Source of the DNA: Blastomussa wellsi
Lineage: Eukaryota; Cnidaria; Anthozoa; Scleractinia; Plerogyridae
Assembly (NCBI GenBank): GCA_947652115.1
Contig: OX393572.1
Span: 15,015,862-15,079,861, forward strand
Direction: 5' to 3'
Length of the DNA stretch: 64,000 nucleotides
The first letter of the stretch is position 1, and the number at the start of each line of letters is the position of its first letter. A program made the translations under genes and the position numbers. Below, one piece after another: positions 50,601 through 61,100 of this stretch. The notes under the pieces were generated by a model. That model saw only the letters and a program-made list of their open reading frames with translations. It was not told where the DNA came from and ran no database searches.

Positions 50601-52187
50601 TCATAGGGGGGACCATAGGAAATTTTTCAAAATCGGCCGATTTTTTAGCTCGACTTTGGAAGGCTCTAAAATAGAAACTACTTGTCCGATCTTAGCCTAC
50701 TTGGTATGGATCGACTCGCCAACTATCCTAGTATTTAATCATGTAAAAAAACGGTTGAAAAAAGCTCCACTGGCTGAGAAAAGATGCGATTTTAAAAAGT
50801 GCCCAAAATGGCCAATTTTTGACTTTTTTCCAAGGGGGGACCATAGGAAAATTTTCAAATTTTTTGAACCTCTCAGATTTCAGTCTAATTGGTATGAATT
50901 TACTCAAAAGCCGGCCTAGTTTTCATTTCAGCCGAAAACCGCTTGAAAAAAGCTCAATTGGCGGAGAAATGACACGATTTTCAAAATGGCCACTTTCATA
51001 GGGGGGACCATAGGAAATTTTTCAAAATCGGCCGATTTTTTAGCTCGACTTTGGAAGGCTCTAAAATAGAAACTACTTGTCCGATCTTAGCCCACTTGGT
51101 ATGGATGGACTCGGCAACTATTCTAGTATTTAATCATGCAAAAAGCTGCTTGAAAAAAGCTCCACTGGCTGAGAAATGATGCGATTTTCAAAAGTGCCCA
51201 AAATGGCCACTATTTGACTTTTTTCCAAGGGGGGACCGTAGGAAAATTTTCAAATTTCTTGAACCTCTCAGATTTCAGTCTAATTGGTATGGATTTACTC
51301 AGTAGCCGGCCTAGTTTTCATTTCAGCCGAAAACCGCTTGAAAAAAGCTCAATTGGCGGAGAAATGACACGATTTTCAAAATGGCCAATTTCTTATGGGG
51401 GACCATAAGAAATTTTTCAAAATCGGCCGATTTTTTAGCTCGACTTTGGAAGGCTCTAAAATAGAAACTACTTGTCCGATCTTAGCCTACTAGGTATGGA
51501 TGGACTCGGCAACTATCCTAGTATTTAATCGTTGCAAAACACGGCTTGAAAAAAGCTCAAATGGCTGAGAAATGATGCGATTTTAAAAAGTGCCCAAAAT
51601 GGCCAATTTTTGACTTTTTTCCAAGGGGGGACCATAGGAAAATTTTCAAATTTTTTGAACCTCTCAGATTTCAGTCTAATTGGTATGGATTTACTCAGTA
51701 GCCGGCCTAGTTTTCATTTCAGCCGAAAACCGCTTGAAAAAAGCTCAATTGGCGGAGAAATGACACGAGTTTCAAAATGGCCACTTTCATAGGGGGGACC
51801 ATAGGAAATTTTTCAAAATCGGCCGATTTTTTAGCTCCACTTTGGAAGGCTCTAAAATAGAAACTACTTGTCCGATCTTAGCCTACTTGGTATGGATGGA
51901 CTCGGCAACTATCCTAGTATTTAATCATTGCAAAACACCGCTTGAAAAAAGCTCCACTGGCTGAGAAATGATGCGATTTTCAAAAGTGCCCAAAATGGCC
52001 AATTTTTGACTTTTTTCCAAGGGGGGACCATAGGAAAATTTTCAAATTTTTTGAACCTCTCAGATTTCAGTCTAATTGGTATGGATTTACTCAGTAGCCG
52101 GCCTAGTTTTCATTTCAGCCGAAAACCGCTTGAAAAAAGCTCAACTGGCGGAGAAATGACACGATTTTCAAAATGGCCACTTTCATA
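41908..52187 (+). repeat. 13-mer duplication, two copies of 5140 bp
   Basis: 41908-47047 and 47048-52187 match at a constant 5140-bp offset. Shared rare markers include aaccatgtaaaa (about 42040/47180), actatcgtagt (about 42419/47559), ggcttagttttaatttc (about 43005/48145), cgactaggc (about 45178/50318), ctcagaagcc (about 45369/50509), cgactcgcc (about 45573/50713), ctcaaaagcc (about 45764/50904), agcccacttgg (about 45949/51089), and gctccactttgg (about 46696/51836). Differences I noticed are few: ggcagag at about 48796, ttgatcatg near 49550, aaatttcttgaac at about 51252, and acgagtttc at about 51766, all in copy 2. Also, the tag at 42833-42844 (ggaaaacacc) is aaaacgcc in copy 2. Confidence 0.9.
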
Positions 52188-55100
52188 GGGGGGACCATAG
52201 GAAATTTTTCAAAATCGGCCGATTTTTTAGCTCGACTTTGGAAGGCTCTAAAATAGAAACTACTTGTCCGATCTTAGCCTACTTTGTATGGATGGACTCG
52301 GCAACTATGCTAGTATTTAATCATGCAAAACACCGCTTGAAAAAAGCTCTACAGGCTGAGAAATGATGCGATTTTTAAAAGTGCCCAAAATGGCCAATTT
52401 TTGACTTTTTTCCAAGGGGGGACCATAGGAAAATTTTCAAATTTTTTGAACCTCTCAGATTTCAGTCTAATTGGTATGGATTTACTCAGTAGCCGGCCTA
52501 GTTTTCATTTCAGCCGAAAACCGCTTGAAAAAAGCTCAATTGGCGGAGAAATGACACGATTTTCAAAATGGCCACTTTCATAGGGGGGACCATAGGAAAT
52601 TTTTCAAAATCGGCCGATTTCTTAGCTCGACTTTGGAAGGCTCTAAAATAGAAACTACTTGTCCGATCTTAGCCTACTTGGTATGGATGGACTCGGCAAC
52701 TATCCTAGTATTTAATCATGCAAAACGCCGCTTGAAAAAAGCTCCACTGGCTGAGAAATGATGCGATTTTCAAAAGTGCCCAAAATGGCCAATTTTTGAC
52801 TTTTTTCCAAGAGGGGACCGTAGGAAAATTTTCAAATTTTTTGAACCTCTCAGATTTCAGTCTAATTGGTATGGATTTACTCAGTAGCCGGCCTAGTTTT
52901 CATTTCAGCCGAAAACCGCTTGAAAAAAGCTCAATTGGCGGAGAAATGACACGATTTTCAAAATGGCCAATTTCATAGGGGGGACCATAGGAAATTTTTC
53001 AAAATCGGCCGATTTTTTAGCTCGACTTTGGAAGGCTCTAAAATAGAAACTACTTGTCCGATCTTAGCCTACTTGGTATGGATGGACTCGGCAACTATCC
53101 TAGTATTTAATCATGGAAAACACCGGTTGAAAAAAGCTCCACTGGCTGAGAAAGGATGCGATTTTAAAAAGTGCCCAAAATGGCCAATTTTTGACTTTTT
53201 TCCAAGGGGGGACCATAGGAAAATTTTCAAATTTTTTGAACCTCTCAGATTTCAGTCTAATTGGTATGAATTTACTCAGTAGCCGGCCTAGTTTTCATTT
53301 CAGCCGAAAACCGCTTGAAAAAAGCTCAATTGGCGGAGAAATGACACGATTTTCAAAATGGCCACTTTCATAGGGGGGACCATAGGAAATTTTTCAAAAT
53401 CGGCCGATTTTTTAGCTCGACTTTGGAAGGCTCTAAAATAGAAACTACTTGTCCGATCTTAGCCTACTTGGTATGGATGGACTCGGCAACTATCCTAGTA
53501 TTTAATCATGCAAAAAGCCGCTTGAAAAAAGCTCCACTGGCTGAGAAATGATGCGATTTTTAAAAGTGCCCAAAATGGCCAATTTTTGACTTTTTTCCAA
53601 GAGGGGACCGTAGGAAAATTTTCAAATTTTTTGAACCTCTCAGATTTCAGTCTAATTGGTATGGATTTACTCAGTAGCCGGCCTACTTTTCATTTCAGCC
53701 GAAAACCGCTTGAAAAAAGCTCAATTGGCGGAGAAATGACACGATTTTCTAAATGGCCACTTTCTTATGGGGGACCATAGGAAATTTTTCAAAATCGGCC
53801 GATTTTTTAGCTCGACTTTGGAAGGCTCTAAAATAGAAACTACTTGTCCGATCTTAGCCTACTTGGTATGGATGGACTCGGCAACTATCCTAGTATGTAA
53901 TCGTTGCAAAACACGGCTTGAAAAAAGCTCCACTGGCTGAGAAATGATGCGATTTTAAAAAGTGCCCAAAATGGCCAATTTTTGACTTTTTTCCAAGAGG
54001 GGACCGTAGGAAAATTTTCAAATTTTTTGAACCTCTCAGATTTCAGTCTAATTGGTATGGATTTACTCAGTAGCCGGCCTAGTTTTCATTTCAGCCGAAA
54101 ACCGCTTGAAAAAAGCTCAATTGGCGGAGAAATGACACGATTTTCAAAATGGCCAATTTCATAGGGGGGACCATAGGAAATTTTTCAAAATCGGCCGATT
54201 TTTTAGCTCGACTTTGGAAGGCTCTAAAATAGAAACTACTTGTCCGATCTTAGCCTACTAGGTATGGATGGACTCGGCAACTATCCTAGTATTTAATCAT
54301 GCAAATCACCGCTTGAAAAAAGCTCCACTGGCTGAGAAATGATGCGATTTTCAAAAGTGCCCAAAATGGCCAATTTTTGACTTTTTTCCAAGAGGGGACC
54401 GTAGGAAAATTTTCAAATTTTTTGAACCTCTCAGATTTCAGTCTAATTGGTATGGATTTACTCAGTAGCCGGCCTAGTTTTCATTTCAGCCGAAAACCGC
54501 TTGAAAAAAGCTCAATTGGCGGAGAAATGACACGATTTTCAAAATGGCCAATTTCATAGGGGGGACCATAGGAAATTTTTCAAAATCGGCCGATTTTTTA
54601 GCTCGACTTTGGAAGGCTCTAAAATAGAAACTACTTGTCCGATCTTAGCCTACTTGGTATGGATGGACTCGGCAACTATCCTAGTATTTAATCATGGAAA
54701 ACACCGGTTGAAAAAAGCTCCACTGGCTGAGAAAGGATGCGATTTTAAAAAGTGCCCAAAATGGCCAATTTTTGACTTTTTTCCAAGGGGGGACCATAGG
54801 AAAATTTTCAAATTTTTTGAACCTCTCAGATTTCAGTCTAATTGGTATGAATTTACTCAGTAGCCGGCCTAGTTTTCATTTCAGCCGAAAACCGCTTGAA
54901 AAAAGCTCAATTGGCGGAGAAATGACACGATTTTCAAAATGGCCACTTTCATAGGGGGGACCATAGGAAATTTTTCAAAATCGGCCGATTTTTTAGCTCG
55001 ACTTTGGAAGGCTCTAAAATAGAAACTACTTGTCCGATCTTAGCCTACTTGGTATTGATCGACTCGGCAACTATCCTAGTATTTAATCATGTAAAAAATC

Positions 55101-58100
55101 GGTTGAAAAAAGCTCCACTGGCTGAGAAAAGATGCGATTTTAAAAAGTGCCCAAAATGGCCAATTTTTGACTTTTTTCCAAGGGGGGACCATAGGAAAAT
55201 TTTCAAATTTTTTGAACCTCTCAGATTTCAGTCTAATTGGTATGAATTTACTCAGTAGCCGGCCTAGTTTTCATTTCAGCCGAAAAGCGCTTGAAAAAAG
55301 CTCAATTGGCGGAGAAATTACACGATTTTCAAAATGGCCACTTTCATAGGGGGGACCATAGGAAATTTTTCAAAATCGGCCGATTTTTTAGCTCGACTTT
55401 GGAAGGCTCTAAAATAGAAACTACTTGTCCGATTTTAGCCTACTTGGTATGGATGGACTCGGCAACTATCCTAGTATTTAATCGTGCAAAAAGCCGCTTG
55501 AAAAAAGCTCCACTGGGTGAGAAATGATGCGATTTTCAAAAGTGCCCAAAATGGCCAATTTTTGACTTTTTTCCAAGAGGGGACCGTAGGAAAATTTTCA
55601 AATTTTTTGAACCTCTCAGATTTCAGTCTAAATGGTATGGATTTACTCAGTAGCCGGCCTAGTTTTCATTTCAGCCGAAAACCGCTTGAAAAAAGGTCAA
55701 TTGGCGGAGAAATGACACGATTTTCTAAATGATCACTTTCTTATTGGGGACCATAGGAAATTTTTCAAAATCGGCCGATTTTTTAGCTCGAATTTGGAAG
55801 GCTCTAAAATAGAAACTACTTGTCCGATCTTAGCCTACTTGGTATGGATGGACTCGGCAACTATCCTAGTATTTAATCATGGAAAACACCGCTTGAAAAA
55901 AGCTCCACTGGCTGAGAAAAGATGCGATTTTAAAAAGTGCCCAAAATGGCCAATTTTTGACTTTTTTCCAAGGGGGGACCATAGGAAAATTTTCAAATTT
56001 TTTGAACCTCTCAGATTTCAGTCTAATTGGTATGGATTTACTCAGTAGCCGGCTTAGTTTTCATTTCAGCCGAAAACCGCTTGAAAAAAGCTCAATTGGC
56101 GGAGAAATGACACGATTTTAAAAATGGCCACTTTCATAGGGGGGACCATAGGAAATTTTTCAAAATCGGCCGATTTTTTAGCTCGACTTTGGAAGGCTCT
56201 AAAATAGAAACTACTCGTCCGATCTTAGCCTACTAGGTATGGATGGACTCGGCAACTATCCTAGTATTTAACCATTGCAAAACACGGCTTGAAAAAAGCT
56301 CCACTGGCTGAGAAATGATGCGATTTTCAAAAGTGCCCAAAATGGCCAATTTTTGACTTTTTTCCAAGGGGGGACCATAGGAAAATTTTCAAATTTTTTG
56401 AACCTCTCAGATTTCAGTCTAATTGGTATGGATTTACTCAGTAGCCGGCCTAGTTTTCATTTCAGCCGAAAACCGCTTGAAAAAAGCTCAATTGGCGGAG
56501 AAATGACACGATTTTAAAAATGGCCACTTTCATAGGGGGGACCATAGGAAATTTTTCAAAATCGGCCGATTTTTTAGCTCGACTTTGGAAGGCTCTAAAA
56601 TAGAAACTACTTGTCCGATTTTAGCCTACTTGGTATGGATGGACTCGGCAGCTATCCTAGTATTTAATCGTGCAAAAAGCCGCTTCAAAACAGCTCCACT
56701 GGGTGAAAAAAGATGCGATTTTAAAAAGTGCCCAAAATGGCCAATTTTTGACTTTTTTCCAAGGGGGGACCATATGAAAATTTTCAAATTTTTTGAACCT
56801 CTCAGATTTCAGTCTAATTGGTATAGATTTACTCAGAAACCGGCCTAGTTTTCATTTCAGCCGAAAACCGCTTGAAAAAAGCTCAATTGGCGGAGAAATG
56901 ACACGATTTTCAAAATGGCCACTTTCATAGGGGGGACCATAGGAAATTTTTCAAAATCGGCCGATTTTTTAGCTCGACTTTGGAAGGCTCTAAAATAGAA
57001 ACTACTTGTCCGATCTTAGCCTACTTGGTATGGATGGACTCGGCATCTATCCTAGTATTTAATCATGGAAAACACCGGTTGAAAAAAGCTCCACTGGCTG
57101 AGAAAAGATGCGATTTTAAAAAGTGCCCAAAATGGCCAATTTTTGACTTTTTTCCAAGGGGGGACCATAGGAAAATTTTTAAATTTTTTGAAGCTCTCAG
57201 ATTTCAGTCTAATTGGTATGAATTTACTCAGTAGCCGGCCTAGTTTTCATTTCAGCCGAAAAGCGCTTGAAAAAAGCTCAATTGGCGGAGAAATGACACG
57301 ATTTTCAAAATGGCCACTTTCATAGGGGGGACCATAGGAAATTTTTCAAAATCGGCCGATTTTTTAGCTCGACTTTGGAAGGCTCTAAAATAGAAACTAC
57401 TTGTCCGATCTTAGCCTACTTGGTATGGATCGACTAGGCAACTATCCTAGTATTTAATCATGTAAAAAAACGGTTGAAAAAAGCTCCACTGGCTGAGAAA
57501 AGATGCGATTTTAAAAAGTGCCCAAAATGGCCAATTTTTGACTTTTTTCCAAGGGGGGACCATAGGAAAATTTTCAAATTTTTTGAACCTCTCAGATTTC
57601 AGTCTAATTGGTATGAATTTACTCAGAAGCCGGCCTAGTTTTCATTTCAGCCGAAAACCGCTTGAAAAAAGCTCAATTGGCGGAGAAATGACACGATTTT
57701 CAAAATGGCCACTTTCATAGGGGGGACCATAGGAAATTTTTCAAAATCGGCCGATTTTTTAGCTCGACTTTGGAAGGCTCTAAAATAGAAACTACTTGTC
57801 CGATCTTAGCCTACTTGGTATGGATCGACTCGCCAACTATCCTAGTATTTAATCATGTAAAAAAACGGTTGAAAAAAGCTCCACTGGCTGAGAAAAGATG
57901 CGATTTTAAAAAGTGCCCAAAATGGCCAATTTTTGACTTTTTTCCAAGGGGGGACCATAGGAAAATTTTCAAATTTTTTGAACCTCTCAGATTTCAGTCT
58001 AATTGGTATGAATTTACTCAAAAGCCGGCCTAGTTTTCATTTCAGCCGAAAACCGCTTGAAAAAAGCTCAATTGGCGGAGAAATGACACGATTTTCAAAA

Positions 58101-61100
58101 TGGCCACTTTCATAGGGGGGACCATAGGAAATTTTTCAAAATCGGCCGATTTTTTAGCTCGACTTTGGAAGGCTCTAAAATAGAAACTACTTGTCCGATC
58201 TTAGCCCACTTGGTATGGATGGACTCGGCAACTATGCTAGTATTTAATCATGCAAAAAGCTGCTTGAAAAAAGCTCCACTGGCTGAGAAATGATGCGATT
58301 TTCAAAAGTGCCCAAAATGGCCACTATTTGACTTTTTTCCAAGGGGGGACCGTAGGAAAATTTTCAAATTTCTTGAACCTCTCAGATTTCAGTCTAATTG
58401 GTATGGATTTACTCAGTAGCCGGCCTAGTTTTCATTTCAGCCGAAAACCGCTTGAAAAAAGCTCAATTGGCGGAGAAATGACACGATTTTCAAAATGGCC
58501 AATTTCTTATGGGGGACCATAAGAAATTTTTCAAAATCGGCCGATTTTTTAGCTCGACTTTGGAAGGCTCTAAAATAGAAACTACTTGTCCGATCTTAGC
58601 CTACTAGGTATGGATGGACTCGGCAACTATCCTAGTATTTAATCGTTGCAAAACACGGCTTGAAAAAAGCTCAAATGGCTGAGAAATGATGCGATTTTAA
58701 AAAGTGCCCAAAATGGCCAATTTTTGACTTTTTTCCAAGGGGGGACCATAGGAAAATTTTCAAATTTTTTGAACCTCTCAGATTTCAGTCTAATTGGTAT
58801 GGATTTACTCAGTAGCCGGCCTAGTTTTCATTTCAGCCGAAAACCGCTTGAAAAAAGCTCAATTGGCGGAGAAATGACACGAGTTTCAAAATGGCCACTT
58901 TCATAGGGGGGACCATAGGAAATTTTTCAAAATCGGCCGATTTTTTAGCTCCACTTTGGAAGGCTCTAAAATAGAAACTACTTGTCCGATCTTAGCCTAC
59001 TTGGTATGGATGGACTCGGCAACTATCCTAGTATTTAATCATTGCAAAACACCGCTTGAAAAAAGCTCCACTGGCTGAGAAATGATGCGATTTTCAAAAG
59101 TGCCCAAAATGGCCAATTTTTGACTTTTTTCCAAGGGGGGACCATAGGAAAATTTTCAAATTTTTTGAACCTCTCAGATTTCAGTCTAATTGGTATGGAT
59201 TTACTCAGTAGCCGGCCTAGTTTTCATTTCAGCCGAAAACCGCTTGAAAAAAGCTCAACTGGCGGAGAAATGACACGATTTTCAAAATGGCCACTTTCAT
59301 AGGGGGGACCATAGGAAATTTTTCAAAATCGGCCGATTTTTTAGCTCGACTTTGGAAGGCTCTAAAATAGAAACTACTTGTCCGATCTTAGCCTACTTTG
59401 TATGGATGGACTCGGCAACTATGCTAGTATTTAATCATGCAAAACACCGCTTGAAAAAAGCTCTACAGGCTGAGAAATGATGCGATTTTTAAAAGTGCCC
59501 AAAATGGCCAATTTTTGACTTTTTTCCAAAGGGGGGACCATAGGAAAATTTTCAAATTTTTTGAACCTCTCAGATTTCAGTCTAATTGGTATGGATTTAC
59601 TCAGTAGCCGGCCTAGTTTTCATTTCAGCCGAAAACCGCTTGAAAAAAGCTCAATTGGCGGAGAAATGACACGATTTTCAAAATGGCCACTTTCATAGGG
59701 GGGACCATAGGAAATTTTTCAAAATCGGCCGATTTCTTAGCTCGACTTTGGAAGGCTCTAAAATAGAAACTACTTGTCCGATCTTAGCCTACTTGGTATG
59801 GATGGACTCGGCAACTATCCTAGTATTTAATCATGCAAAACGCCGCTTGAAAAAAGCTCCACTGGCTGAGAAATGATGCGATTTTCAAAAGTGCCCAAAA
59901 TGGCCAATTTTTGACTTTTTTCCAAGAGGGGACCGTAGGAAAATTTTCAAATTTTTTGAACCTCTCAGATTTCAGTCTAATTGGTATGGATTTACTCAGT
60001 AGCCGGCCTAGTTTTCATTTCAGCCGAAAACCGCTTGAAAAAAGCTCAATTGGCGGAGAAATGACACGATTTTCAAAATGGCCAATTTCATAGGGGGGAC
60101 CATAGGAAATTTTTCAAAATCGGCCGATTTTTTAGCTCGACTTTGGAAGGCTCTAAAATAGAAACTACTTGTCCGATCTTAGCCTACTTGGTATGGATGG
60201 ACTCGGCAACTATCCTAGTATTTAATCATGGAAAACACCGGTTGAAAAAAGCTCCACTGGCTGAGAAAGGATGCGATTTTAAAAAGTGCCCAAAATGGCC
60301 AATTTTTGACTTTTTTCCAAGGGGGGACCATAGGAAAATTTTCAAATTTTTTGAACCTCTCAGATTTCAGTCTAATTGGTATGAATTTACTCAGTAGCCG
60401 GCCTAGTTTTCATTTCAGCCGAAAACCGCTTGAAAAAAGCTCAATTGGCGGAGAAATGACACGATTTTAAAAATGGCCACTTTCATAGGGGGGACCATAG
60501 GAAATTTTTCAAAATCGGCCGATTTTTTAGCTCGACTTTGGAAGGCTCTAAAATAGAAACTACTTGTCCGATCTTAGCCTACTTGGTATGGATGGACTCG
60601 GCAACTATCCTAGTATTTAATCATGCAAAAAGCCGCTTGAAAAAAGCTCCACTGGCTGAGAAATGATGCGATTTTTAAAAGTGCCCAAAATGGCCAATTT
60701 TTGACTTTTTTCCAAGAGGGGACCGTAGGAAAATTTTCAAATTTTTTGAACCTCTCAGATTTCAGTCTAATTGGTATGGATTTACTCAGTAGCCGGCCTA
60801 CTTTTCATTTCAGCCGAAAACCGCTTGAAAAAAGCTCAATTGGCGGAGAAATGACACGATTTTCTAAATGGCCACTTTCTTATGGGGGACCATAGGAAAT
60901 TTTTCAAAATCGGCCGATTTTTTAGCTCGACTTTGGAAGGCTCTAAAATAGAAACTACTTGTCCGATCTTAGCCTACTTGGTATGGATGGACTCGGCAAC
61001 TATCCTAGTATGTAATCGTTGCAAAACACGGCTTGAAAAAAGCTCCACTGGCTGAGAAATGATGCGATTTTAAAAAGTGCCCAAAATGGCCAATTTTTGA